A stretch of 64,000 bases of DNA from Variovorax terrae. Lineage in GTDB: Bacteria > Pseudomonadota > Gammaproteobacteria > Burkholderiales > Burkholderiaceae_C. A program made the translations under genes and the position numbers. The notes under the pieces were generated by a model. The model worked only from the letters and a program-made list of their open reading frames with translations. It was not told the origin of the DNA and ran no database searches. This document shows, in pieces, positions 50,448-59,380 of this stretch (positions are counted from its first letter, which is position 1; each line of letters opens with the position of its first letter). Location: contig NZ_JALGBI010000003.1 in NCBI RefSeq assembly GCF_022809125.1, positions 434,001-498,000 of the forward strand, in the 5' to 3' direction.

Positions 50448-52433
50448 ATGTCCGATCTGCCCCAAACCTCGCGCCGGCAGGCGCTGAAATTCCTGGCTGG
50501 CGCACCCATGCTGCCGCTGAGTGCCGGCGGCCTGGCCGCCATGACCTCGCTGGCCGCCTGCGGCGGCGGCGACGGCTCGCTGGTGGCCGCACCGGCCGGC
50601 CCGAGCGCCGTGGCGCCGAGCTTCGTCTCGGCCGAATTCGTCGGCATGGACGCGCCCAACCTCACCAAGGCGGCCGACATGGCCACCACCGCCGTGAGCT
50701 CCAGCCTCAAGGTGAACTTCAGCAACAGCACCAGCCAGACCTTCAAGCTGGCCTACCAGCCCTTCTTCGTGACCGGCGAGCTGGTGACCGACGGCAAGGG
50801 CGGCCAGATCCTGGCCGGCGGCTACTTCGACATCTACAACAACAAGATCATCGACAAGACGGTGCCGGGCAAGGAACGCCAGTACTTCTCGGATTCGCCG
50901 GACGGCACCTCGCTGCTGACGGTGCCTGGCGCCAAGGTGGACGGCGTCAAGGGCAATGCCGTGTTCGCCGTGGTGCAGTTCGAGTACACCACCTGGGCCC
51001 AGGACGGCAAGACCGACATGTACGGCAAGCTGCCGTCGCCGATTGCCGTGCTCACGCTCGACCAGGACCCGGCCACCGGCAAGCTGTCGCTGGTCAAGTA
51101 CCACAACGTCGACACCTCGGGCGTGCGCGGCCTGTGGATCACCTGCGGCGCCAGCCTGTCGCCCTGGGGCACGCACCTGTCGAGCGAAGAGTACGAACCC
51201 GATGCCTTCAACGCGGCCAATGCCCAGCTCCAGGCCTTTAGCCTGAACCTGTACGGCGACGCCGCCAAGGCCAACCCCTACCACTACGGCCACATGCCCG
51301 AAGTGACGGTGAAGACCGACGGCACGGCCTCGATCAAGAAGCACTACTGCATGGGCCGCATCTCGCACGAGCTGGTGCAGGTGATGCCCGACAACCGGAC
51401 GGCCTTCATGGGCGACGACGCCACCAACAGCGGCTACTTCGTGTTCGTGGCCGACAAGGAGAAGGACCTGTCCTCGGGCTCGCTGTATGTCGCCAAGGTC
51501 GGCGCCGGCTTCTCCATCAAGCCCGGCGACGCCGCTGCCCCGCTGACCTGGATCAAGCTCGGCAGCGCCACCAGCGCCGAGATCGAGAACCTCGCCAACA
51601 CGCTGCTGCCCGCCGACATCATGACCGTGGTCAAGGCCGATCCGGCCGACGCGACGTTCACCAAGATCGTGGCCAACGGCAAGATCGAGTGGATCAAGAT
51701 CAAGCCAGGCATGGAGAAGGCCGCCGCCTTTCTCGAAACCCACCGCTACGCGGCCTTCGTCGGCGCCAGCATGGGCTTCACCAAGATGGAAGGCACGACG
51801 GTCAACATCAAGGACAAGGTGGCCTACTCCGCGCTGCAGAACATCCAGGCCTCGATGGTGGCCGGCAACGTCGCCAACGTGCCGGGCAACGGCATCTCGG
51901 TGGACAAGCAGCTGGTGGCCGGCGGCGTGATGGCGCTGGCCCTCAAGAGCGGCGTCAAGGACGACAAGGGCGCCGCGATCAACAGCGAATGGATGCCGGT
52001 GGACACCAAGGCGCTGCTGATGGGCGAGGACATCACCGCCGACGCCCTGGGCAACACCGCCAACCCCGACAAGATCGCCAACCCCGACAACCTGAAGTTC
52101 TCCGAGAAGCTGCGCACCCTGTTCATCGGCGAGGACAGCAGCCAGCACGTCAACAACTTCCTGTGGGCCTACAACATCGACACCAAGAAGCTGTCGCGCC
52201 TCATGTCGATTCCCTCGGGCGGCGAATCCACCGGCCTGCACGCCGTGGACGAGATCAACGGCTGGACCTACATCATGAGCAACTTCCAGCACGCCGGCGA
52301 CTGGCTCGGCATCCACAGCACCGTGAAGGCCACGCTCGATCCGCTGGTGCGCGCGAACTACAAGGACAAGTTCGGCGCGGCGGTGGGCTACCTCACCGTC
52401 GACCTCAAGGCCGCAGCCACGGCGAAAGCCTGA
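50448..52433 (+). CDS. phoX: PhoX-family alkaline phosphatase (DUF839)
   Basis: A 661-aa secreted phosphatase. A twin-arginine signal SRRQALKFLAGAPM (residues about 8-21) indicates folded export through Tat with its metal cofactor. PhoX-type segments include GVRGLWITCGASLSPWGTHL, SSEEYEPDAF, KKHYCMGRISHELVQVMPD, GDDATNSGYFVFVAD and a C-terminal GEDSSQHVNNFLWAYN, which carry the acidic and Cys residues of the Ca/Fe site. Extended ATG at 50367 is rejected because it separates the Tat motif from the N terminus. A Pho box and a downstream terminator define a single-gene unit. Confidence 0.93.
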   Translation: MSDLPQTSRRQALKFLAGAPMLPLSAGGLAAMTSLAACGGGDGSLVAAPAGPSAVAPSFVSAEFVGMDAPNLTKAADMATTAVSSSLKVNFSNSTSQTFKLAYQPFFVTGELVTDGKGGQILAGGYFDIYNNKIIDKTVPGKERQYFSDSPDGTSLLTVPGAKVDGVKGNAVFAVVQFEYTTWAQDGKTDMYGKLPSPIAVLTLDQDPATGKLSLVKYHNVDTSGVRGLWITCGASLSPWGTHLSSEEYEPDAFNAANAQLQAFSLNLYGDAAKANPYHYGHMPEVTVKTDGTASIKKHYCMGRISHELVQVMPDNRTAFMGDDATNSGYFVFVADKEKDLSSGSLYVAKVGAGFSIKPGDAAAPLTWIKLGSATSAEIENLANTLLPADIMTVVKADPADATFTKIVANGKIEWIKIKPGMEKAAAFLETHRYAAFVGASMGFTKMEGTTVNIKDKVAYSALQNIQASMVAGNVANVPGNGISVDKQLVAGGVMALALKSGVKDDKGAAINSEWMPVDTKALLMGEDITADALGNTANPDKIANPDNLKFSEKLRTLFIGEDSSQHVNNFLWAYNIDTKKLSRLMSIPSGGESTGLHAVDEINGWTYIMSNFQHAGDWLGIHSTVKATLDPLVRANYKDKFGAAVGYLTVDLKAAATAKA

Positions 52434-52481
52434 TCACCCACAGTGAGCCACCCGGCCAGGGTGAACAGGCCCCAGCCGGTT

Positions 52482-52513
52482 GCCCGGTCCCCGCGAGGGG
52501 GCCGGGCTTTTTC
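52482..52513 (+). terminator. Rho-independent terminator after phoX
   Basis: Stem GCCCGGTCCCC/GGGGGCCGGGC with a GCGA loop and a TTTTT tail, 48 nt after the phoX stop. Confidence 0.88.
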
Positions 52514-52535
52514 ACAAGGGTCGCAGCAACCCAGC

Positions 52536-52584
52536 GCTATTGATTTGATAGCTGTCAACGACCGCTGGATGCGGACTCCTGGCC
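52536..52584 (-). repeat. Dispersed bipartite repeat, copy E, forming the 3' end of the Lrp-type gene
   Basis: Palindrome GCTATTGATTTGATAGC (52536-52552). In minus orientation it is preceded by GGCCAGGAGTCCGCATCCAG, the same arm as in copy F. The arm is read in frame as the last residues GQESASSGR and the stop of the regulator. Confidence 0.82.
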
Positions 52585-53061
52585 GATTCTGGCCAGATGT
52601 CCGAGCGGCAGCGCGCTGCTGGCCTTGACCTCGCCCAGCGAGAAGCTGGTGTGCAGGTCCTTCACGTTGGGCAGGTTGATCAGCACCTGGCGCATGAACA
52701 GCGAGAAGCTGTCGAGGTCGCGCGACACCACCTGCAATTCGAACGTGCCCGCGCCGCTGATGTAGTGGCAGGAGATGATCTCGGGGATCTTGCGGATCGC
52801 CTCCTCGAGTTCGCGCGTGACTCCGCCCGTGTTGCGCTCGGCATCCAGCCGCACGAAGGCCAGCACGCCCAGGCCGATCTTGTGGCGGTCGATCTCGGCG
52901 CGGTAGCCCTTGATGAAGCCGGCTTCCTCCAGCGCGCGCACGCGGCGCCAGCAGGGTGCGGCCGACAGGCCCACGCGCTGCGCCAGCTCGGTGTTGGTCA
53001 GCCGCGCGTCGGCCTGCAATTCGGTCAGGATGGCGAGATCAAACTTGTCTAGTGTTTCCAT
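52555..53061 (-). CDS. Lrp/AsnC-family transcriptional regulator
   Basis: A 168-aa regulator. The winged HTH is LDKFDLAILTELQADARLTN then LAQRVGLSAAPCWRRVRALE, followed by the RAM ligand-binding domain (GVLAFVRLDAE, ISCHYISGAGTFELQVVSRD, LPNVKDLHTSFSLGEVK). It diverges from the indolepyruvate ferredoxin oxidoreductase gene, so it likely senses an aromatic amino acid or 2-oxoacid and controls that gene. A palindrome in the 181-nt intergenic region may be its operator. Its C-terminal residues come from a dispersed repeat. Confidence 0.94.
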   Translation of the reverse strand: METLDKFDLAILTELQADARLTNTELAQRVGLSAAPCWRRVRALEEAGFIKGYRAEIDRHKIGLGVLAFVRLDAERNTGGVTRELEEAIRKIPEIISCHYISGAGTFELQVVSRDLDSFSLFMRQVLINLPNVKDLHTSFSLGEVKASSALPLGHLARIGQESASSGR

Positions 53062-53073
53062 AAACAGGGAATA

Positions 53074-53092
53074 TAAGAAAGAATCTTTCTTG
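53074..53092. promoter_or_regulatory. Palindrome AAGAAAG-AAT-CTTTCTT, candidate Lrp-type operator
   Basis: A perfect 7-bp inverted repeat with a 3-nt centre (53075-53091), AT-rich, lying 13 nt upstream of the regulator start and between it and the divergent iorAB gene. Size fits the roughly 15-bp sites of Lrp-family dimers. Confidence 0.6.
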
Positions 53093-53242
53093 TATCAATA
53101 TTTATCGGGCATAGAACGCAAAGACATATCAGCGCATCGGGCATACACTTTGTAATGCACTAGAGGCTGCGCCCTACCCGGGCGCCATCGTGACCTGCCC
53201 ACAAGGCAGTGATTCCCACAAGGCACTGGAGACCCACGAAAA

Positions 53243-56200
53243 ATGAACGCCCCGCTACCCGAGCACATCCGCAAGGCCCTCGAAACGGTCACGCTCGACG
53301 ACAAGTATTCCCTCGACTACGGCCGCGCCTTCATGAGCGGCGTGCAGGCCCTGGTCAAGCTGCCGATGCTGCAGCGCCTGCGCGATGCGCAGCAGGGCAA
53401 GAACACCGCGGGCTTCATCAGCGGCTACCGCGGCTCGCCGCTGGGCGGCTACGACCAGGCGCTGGTCAAGGCGGCCAAGTACCTGAAGGGCCAGAACATC
53501 GTGTTCCAGCCTGGCGTCAACGAGGAGCTGGCCGCCACTGCGCTGTGGGGCACGCAGATGCTGGGCTTCTCGCCGCCGGGCACCAACCGCTTCGACGGCG
53601 TGTTCGGCATCTGGTACGGCAAGGGCCCGGGCGTGGACCGCTGCTCCGATGTGTTCAAGCACGCCAACATGGCCGGCACCACGCCCTGGGGCGGCGTGAT
53701 CGCGGTGGCCGGCGACGACCACGTGGCCAAGAGCAGCACCGCCGCGCACCAGAGCGACCATATCTTCAAGGCCTGCGGCCTGCCGGTGTTCTTCCCGGCC
53801 ACGGTGCAGGAGATCCTGGACCTGGGCATCCACGCCTTCGCGATGAGCCGCTTCTCGGGCGTGTGGGCCGGCATGAAGACGATCCAGGAGATCGTCGAGT
53901 CCAGCGCCACCGCGATGATCGACCCCGAGCGCGTGGACATCAAGATTCCTACCGATTTCCAGATGCCGCCCGGCGGCGTGCACATCCGCTGGCCCGACCA
54001 CGCGCTGGAGCAGGAGGCGCGCCTGTTCGACTACAAGTGGTATGCCGCGCTGGCCTACATCCGCGCCAACCGCCTGAACTACAACGTGATCGAGGGCCCG
54101 AACGACCGCATCGGCCTGATCGCCTCGGGCAAGGCCTACAACGACACCCGCCAGGCCCTGATCGACCTCGGCCTGGACGACGCAGCCTGCCGCCAGCTCG
54201 GCATCCGCCTGCACAAGGTCGGCGTGGTCTGGCCGCTGGAGGCGCAGCTCACGCGCGAGTTCGCCACCGGCCTGCAGGAAATCCTGGTGATCGAGGAGAA
54301 GCGCCAGGTCATCGAGTACCAGCTCAAGGAAGAGCTGTACAACTGGCGGCCCGACGTGCGGCCCAATGTGCTGGGCAAGTTCAGCGAAGTCGAAGGCGAC
54401 TTTTCCGGCGGCGAATGGTCGCAGCCCAACCCCACGGCCAACACCCTGCTGCGCGCCAACGCCGACCTGTCGCCCGCGCTGATCGCGCGCTCCATCGCGC
54501 AGCGCCTCAAGAAGCTCGGTGTGGACGGCGACATGGCCGCGCGCATCGACGCGCAGCTCGCCATCCTGGGCGCCAAGGAGCGCGCGCTGCAGGTGCTGGA
54601 AGTGAAGGCCGACCGCGCGCCCTGGTTCTGCTCGGGCTGCCCGCACAACACCAGCACCGTGGTGCCCGAGGGCTCGCGCGCCATGGCCGGCATCGGCTGC
54701 CACTTCATGGCCACCTGGATGGACCGCAGCACCATCGGCTTCACGCAGATGGGCGGCGAGGGCGTGCCCTGGGTCGGCCAGCAGCCCTTCACCACCGACC
54801 AGCACATCTTCGCCAACCTGGGCGACGGCACCTACTTCCACAGCGGCCTGCTGGCGATCCGCCAGGCCATCGCCTCAGGCGTGAACATCACCTACAAGAT
54901 CCTCTACAACGACGCGGTGGCCATGACCGGCGGCCAGCAGGTCGGCGAGCGGCCCGAGGGCCACAGCGTGGTGCAGATCGCGCAGAGCATGCGGGCCGAA
55001 GGCGCGGCGAAGATCACCATCGTCACCGACGAGCCCGAGAAGTACGACAGCATCCACGGCCTGCCCGAGGGCATCGCGATCCAGCACCGCGACACGCTGG
55101 ACGCGGTGCAGCGCGAGTTCCGCGAGCTCAAGGGCACCACGGTCATCATCTACGACCAGACCTGCGCCACCGAGAAGCGCCGGCGCCGCAAGCGCGGCAC
55201 GATGGTGGATCCGGCCAAGCGCGTGGTCATCAACGAGCTGGTCTGCGAGGGCTGCGGCGACTGCGGCGAGCAGTCCAACTGCCTGTCGGTGGAGCCGCTG
55301 GAAACCGAGTTCGGCCGCAAGCGCCAGATCAACCAGAGCACCTGCAACAAGGACATGAGCTGCCTCAAGGGTTTCTGCCCGAGCTTCGTCACGGTCGAAG
55401 GTGGGAGTTTCAAGAAGAAAGCCAAGGACCAGGCCGCGTCGCCGCTCCAGCTCGGTGCGCTGCCCGAGCCGCAGCTGCCCGTCATCCATGGTGCCTATGG
55501 GATCGTGGTGGCCGGCGTCGGCGGCACCGGCGTCATCACCATCGGCCAGCTGCTGGGCATGGCCGCGCACATCGAGGGCAAGGGCATCGTCACGCAGGAC
55601 GCGGCGGGCCTCGCGCAAAAGGGCGGCGCCACCTGGAGCCACGTGCTGATCGGCGAGCGGCAGGATGACATCCGCACCACGCGCGTGAGCATGGCGGCGG
55701 CGGACCTGATCCTCGGCTGCGACCCCATCGTCGCCGCCGGCAAGGAGACCGCGATGCGCATGCGCGAAGGCCGCACCCATGTGGCGCTCAACTCGCACAG
55801 CGCGCCCACCGCGGCCTTCGTGCACAACGCCGACTGGCAGAACCCGGCCGAGGCCTGCGCCGCCGAGATCGCGAAGGCCGTGGGCGCTTCCGCCGTCGGC
55901 ACCTTCGACGCCGACACCGCCGCCACCCGGCTGATGGGCGACAGCCTGTACGCCAACCCGATGATGCTGGGCTATGCCTGGCAGAAGGGCTGGGTGCCGC
56001 TGTCGCTCGAATCGCTGCTGCGCGCCATCGAGCTCAACGCCGTGGCGGTGGACAACAACAAGGCGGCGTTCGCCTGGGGCCGCCATGCGGCGCACGACTG
56101 GGCGGCGGTCGAGAAACTGTTCACCCCGGCCCAGGTGGTGACGTTCAAGAAGCGCGAAACGCTGGACGGCCTGGTGGCGCGCCGCGTCGAGTTCCTCACC

Positions 56201-56806
56201 GGCTACCAGAATGCGGCCTATGCCGAGCAGTACCGGCAGTTCGTCGACCGGGTGCGCCAGGCCGAGGCACGCCTGGGCAAGACCACGCTGGCCGAGTCCG
56301 TGGCGCGCTACCTGTTCAAGCTGATGGCCTACAAGGACGAGTACGAGGTGGCGCGCCTGCACACCGACACCGCCTTCCTGGCCAAGGTCAACGCCATGTT
56401 CGAGGGCGACTTCAAGCTCAACTACCACCTCGCGCCGCCGATCATCGCCAAGAAGAATGCCAAGGGCGAGCTGCAGAAGCAGCAGTTCGGCCCGGCCATG
56501 CTGACGGGCTTCAGGCTGCTGGCCCGGCTCAAGGGCCTGCGCGGCACCGCGCTTGACCTCTTCGGCAGGACCGCAGAGCGCAAGACCGAGCGCGCGCTGA
56601 TCGGCGAATACCGCGCCAGCATCGAGGAGCTGCTGCAAACGCTGGAGGCCGGCAACCACGCGGCCGCGGTCGAGATCGCGCGCATTCCCGAGCAGATCAA
56701 GGGGTATGGCCACGTCAAGGAACGCCATCTGGCCGAGGCCCGCGTGAAGTGGACGCAGCTGCTGGCGGCCTGGCGCAGCCCGAAGCCGCTGCAACAGGCG
56801 GCTTGA
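53243..56806 (+). CDS. Indolepyruvate ferredoxin oxidoreductase, fused alpha/beta type
   Basis: A 1187-aa fused enzyme that oxidatively decarboxylates arylpyruvates to aryl-acetyl-CoA. The N-terminal pyrimidine-binding domain starts FISGYRGSPLGGYDQAL. The TPP-binding domain has FCSGCPHNTST, IGCHFMATWMDRST and GDGTYFHSGL with its metal motif. Cys clusters (CEGCGDCGEQSNC; CNKDMSCLKGFC) lie near residues 670-715. The gamma domain begins GIVVAGVGGTGVITIGQLLG. It works in phenylalanine/tyrosine/tryptophan breakdown. It is divergent from an Lrp-type regulator, and probably monocistronic. Confidence 0.95.
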   Translation: MNAPLPEHIRKALETVTLDDKYSLDYGRAFMSGVQALVKLPMLQRLRDAQQGKNTAGFISGYRGSPLGGYDQALVKAAKYLKGQNIVFQPGVNEELAATALWGTQMLGFSPPGTNRFDGVFGIWYGKGPGVDRCSDVFKHANMAGTTPWGGVIAVAGDDHVAKSSTAAHQSDHIFKACGLPVFFPATVQEILDLGIHAFAMSRFSGVWAGMKTIQEIVESSATAMIDPERVDIKIPTDFQMPPGGVHIRWPDHALEQEARLFDYKWYAALAYIRANRLNYNVIEGPNDRIGLIASGKAYNDTRQALIDLGLDDAACRQLGIRLHKVGVVWPLEAQLTREFATGLQEILVIEEKRQVIEYQLKEELYNWRPDVRPNVLGKFSEVEGDFSGGEWSQPNPTANTLLRANADLSPALIARSIAQRLKKLGVDGDMAARIDAQLAILGAKERALQVLEVKADRAPWFCSGCPHNTSTVVPEGSRAMAGIGCHFMATWMDRSTIGFTQMGGEGVPWVGQQPFTTDQHIFANLGDGTYFHSGLLAIRQAIASGVNITYKILYNDAVAMTGGQQVGERPEGHSVVQIAQSMRAEGAAKITIVTDEPEKYDSIHGLPEGIAIQHRDTLDAVQREFRELKGTTVIIYDQTCATEKRRRRKRGTMVDPAKRVVINELVCEGCGDCGEQSNCLSVEPLETEFGRKRQINQSTCNKDMSCLKGFCPSFVTVEGGSFKKKAKDQAASPLQLGALPEPQLPVIHGAYGIVVAGVGGTGVITIGQLLGMAAHIEGKGIVTQDAAGLAQKGGATWSHVLIGERQDDIRTTRVSMAAADLILGCDPIVAAGKETAMRMREGRTHVALNSHSAPTAAFVHNADWQNPAEACAAEIAKAVGASAVGTFDADTAATRLMGDSLYANPMMLGYAWQKGWVPLSLESLLRAIELNAVAVDNNKAAFAWGRHAAHDWAAVEKLFTPAQVVTFKKRETLDGLVARRVEFLTGYQNAAYAEQYRQFVDRVRQAEARLGKTTLAESVARYLFKLMAYKDEYEVARLHTDTAFLAKVNAMFEGDFKLNYHLAPPIIAKKNAKGELQKQQFGPAMLTGFRLLARLKGLRGTALDLFGRTAERKTERALIGEYRASIEELLQTLEAGNHAAAVEIARIPEQIKGYGHVKERHLAEARVKWTQLLAAWRSPKPLQQAA

Positions 56807-56816
56807 GCCTCAAACA

Positions 56817-56865
56817 GGCCAGATGTCCGCGTGCAGCGGTGCTTTGTAGCTATTGAATTGGTAGC
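56817..56865 (+). repeat. Dispersed bipartite repeat, copy F
   Basis: Arm GGCCAGATGTCCGCGTGCAG then palindrome GCTATTGAATTGGTAGC (56849-56865), 10 nt after the iorAB stop. The rest of the gap to yajC (56866-57094) holds no gene that I can support; it should contain the yajC promoter. Confidence 0.82.
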
Positions 56866-57094
56866 AACCGGGAGACGCGACGCGCGCTGGCGCGGACCCG
56901 GCTGGCCGTGGCTGCGGCAGCCCCGGCGCCATCCGCCAGGCCCGCGGCCCGCCTGACCGGGCGCGGCGTGGGGTTACAACTTCTTACTCACGAGCCCCCC
57001 GAATACAATCCTCCATCCTTCCCCATGCGGCACAGTCAGGTGCCCGCCCAGGCCGGGAGGTGTCCCGTATCGACCATCCGTTGTGGAGTAGCCC

Positions 57095-57427
57095 GTGTTT
57101 ATTTCTTCCGCCTTTGCCCAGACCGCACCCGCCGCAGCCGCCGGGGGCGACATGTCGTCGTCGCTCATGAGCATGCTGCCGCTGGTGCTGATGTTCGTGG
57201 TGCTGTACTTCGTGATGATCCGCCCGCAGATGAAGAAGCAGAAGGAGCACCGCTCCATGATCGAGGCGCTCGCCAAGGGCGACGAGGTGGTCACGGCCGG
57301 CGGCCTGCTGGGCAAGGTCACCAAGCTGGGCGACGGCTACCTGTCGGTGGAAATCGCTTCCGGCGTGGAGGTCCAGGTGCAGCGCAGCGCCGTGGTCCAG
57401 GTGCTGCCCAAGGGCACGATGAAGTAA
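57095..57427 (+). CDS. yajC: Sec translocon accessory subunit YajC
   Basis: A 110-aa inner-membrane protein with one TM helix (SSLMSMLPLVLMFVVLYFVM) and the diagnostic IRPQMKKQKEHR, then GDEVVTAGGLLGKVTKL. It associates with SecDF in the holotranslocon. The GTG start is supported by TGGAGT upstream and by the usual N-terminal length. First of a yajC-secD-secF run; secD starts 55 nt downstream. Confidence 0.96.
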   Translation: MFISSAFAQTAPAAAAGGDMSSSLMSMLPLVLMFVVLYFVMIRPQMKKQKEHRSMIEALAKGDEVVTAGGLLGKVTKLGDGYLSVEIASGVEVQVQRSAVVQVLPKGTMK

Positions 57428-57482
57428 CAACCGGCTGTTCCAGCCATCCGCCGCGTCTGCCGGCATCAGAAGAAGCGAGATC

Positions 57483-59369
57483 ATGAACCGTTATCCGGTC
57501 TGGAAGTACGCGATCATCGTGATCGCGCTCCTGGTGGGGGCCCTCTATACCCTGCCCAATTTCTTTGGCGAGGCGCCTGCGGTGCAGGTGTCGGCCGTCA
57601 AGTCGTCGGTCAAGATCGACAGCACCACGCACACCCGGGTCGAGGACGCCCTCAAGGCCGCCGGCATCACGGCCGATGCCATCACCTACGACGGCAACTC
57701 GATCAAGGCCCGCTTCGACACCACCGACACCCAGCTCAAGGCCAAGGACGCGATCCAGAAGGCGCTGATCCCCGACCCGTCCGACCCGCCCTACGTGGTG
57801 GCGCTGAACCTGCTGTCGCGCTCGCCCGCGTGGCTCACGGCGCTGCGCGCCGAGCCGATGTACCTGGGGCTGGACCTGCGCGGCGGCGTGCACTTCATGC
57901 TGCAGGTGGACATGGCCGCGGCGCTGGACAAGAAGGCCGAATCGCTGTCGGGCGACATCCGCAGCTCGCTGCGCGAAAAGAACGTGCGCCACAGCGGCAT
58001 CAACCGCAACGGCCAGACGATCGAGGTGCGCTTTCGCGACGCGCAGACGCTGGAGGCGGCCAAGCGCATCATCGCCGACCAGTTCCCCGACCTGCAGACC
58101 GTGGACGCGCCCGACGGCATCGAGTACCGGCTGACCGCCACCATCAAGCCCGAGGCGGCGCGCAAGGTGCAGGAGCTGGCGCTCAAGCAGAACATCACCA
58201 CGCTGCACAACCGCATCAACGAACTCGGCGTGACCGAACCGGTGATCCAGCAGCAGGGCCTGGACCGCATCGTCGTGCAGCTGCCCGGCGTGCAGGACAC
58301 GGCCAAGGCCAAGGACATCCTGGGCCGCACCGCCACGCTGGAGGTGCGCCTGGTGGACGAGAGCACCGAGGCCCGCGCGGCCGAGGCCGGCAGCGGCGCT
58401 GTGCCCTTCGGCGACGAACGCTACCTGGACCGCAATGGCCAGGCCGTGATCGTGAAGAAGCAGGTCATCCTGACCGGCGAGAACCTGACCGACGCCCAGC
58501 CCGGCTTCGATGGCCAGACCCAGGAGCCGACCGTCAACCTCACGCTCGACGCCAAGGGCTCGCGCATCTTCAAGGACGTGACGCGCGAGAACGTTGGCAA
58601 GCGCATGGCCATCATCCTGTTCGAAAAGGGCAAGGGCGAAGTGGTCACCGCGCCGGTGATCCGCACCGAGATCGCCGGCGGCCGGGTGCAGATCTCGGGC
58701 CGCATGAGCACGGTGGAAGCCAACGACACGGCGCTGCTGCTGCGCGCCGGCTCGCTGGCCGCGCCGATGGAAATCATCGAGGAGCGCACCATCGGCCCGA
58801 GCCTGGGCGCCGAGAACATCTCGCGCGGCTTCCACAGCGTGATCTGGGGCTTCGTGGCGATCACGGTCTTCATGTGCGCCTACTACATGCTGTTCGGCGT
58901 GTTCTCCGCCGTCGCGCTGGCCGTGAACATGCTGATGCTGGTGGCCGTGTTGTCCATGCTGCAGGCCACGCTGACCCTGCCCGGCATCGCCGCCATGGCG
59001 CTGGCGTTGGGCGTGGCCATCGACTCCAACGTGCTGATCAACGAGCGCGTGCGCGAGGAGCTGCGCGCCGGCGCGGCGCCGCAGGCCGCCATCTATGCCG
59101 GCTATGAGCGCGCCTGGGCCACCATCCTGGACTCCAACGTCACCACCCTGATCGCGGGCGTGGCGCTGCTGGCCTTCGGCTCCGGCCCGGTGCGCGGCTT
59201 CGCGGTGGTGCACTGCATCGGGATCCTGACCTCGATGTTCTCGGCCGTGTTCTTCTCGCGCGGGCTGGCCAATCTCTGGTACGGTCGCCAGAAGAAGCTC
59301 AAGAGCGTCTCCATCGGCCAGATCTGGAAGCCGGATGCCGACGCCACGGCCGTGGCCAAGACGAACTGA
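57483..59369 (+). CDS. secD: Protein translocase subunit SecD
   Basis: A 628-aa RND-like inner-membrane protein that uses the proton gradient to pull proteins out of SecYEG on the periplasmic side. After TM1 come the P1 head and base domain with the hallmark LGLDLRGGVHFMLQVD, then GRTATLEVRLVDE, and a C-terminal five-TM bundle with ALALGVAIDSNVLINERVRE (conserved Asp/Arg). Length is normal. AGAAGCGAG precedes the ATG. It is followed by secF after 11 nt. Confidence 0.97.
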   Translation: MNRYPVWKYAIIVIALLVGALYTLPNFFGEAPAVQVSAVKSSVKIDSTTHTRVEDALKAAGITADAITYDGNSIKARFDTTDTQLKAKDAIQKALIPDPSDPPYVVALNLLSRSPAWLTALRAEPMYLGLDLRGGVHFMLQVDMAAALDKKAESLSGDIRSSLREKNVRHSGINRNGQTIEVRFRDAQTLEAAKRIIADQFPDLQTVDAPDGIEYRLTATIKPEAARKVQELALKQNITTLHNRINELGVTEPVIQQQGLDRIVVQLPGVQDTAKAKDILGRTATLEVRLVDESTEARAAEAGSGAVPFGDERYLDRNGQAVIVKKQVILTGENLTDAQPGFDGQTQEPTVNLTLDAKGSRIFKDVTRENVGKRMAIILFEKGKGEVVTAPVIRTEIAGGRVQISGRMSTVEANDTALLLRAGSLAAPMEIIEERTIGPSLGAENISRGFHSVIWGFVAITVFMCAYYMLFGVFSAVALAVNMLMLVAVLSMLQATLTLPGIAAMALALGVAIDSNVLINERVREELRAGAAPQAAIYAGYERAWATILDSNVTTLIAGVALLAFGSGPVRGFAVVHCIGILTSMFSAVFFSRGLANLWYGRQKKLKSVSIGQIWKPDADATAVAKTN

Positions 59370-59380
59370 GGGGACGGACC

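Noticed and set aside
53209..55668. An 819-codon frame overlapping the start of indolepyruvate ferredoxin oxidoreductase
   Set aside because: It is a plus-two shadow with Arg/Gly/His-rich translation. The real frame has TPP, Cys-cluster and Rossmann motifs.
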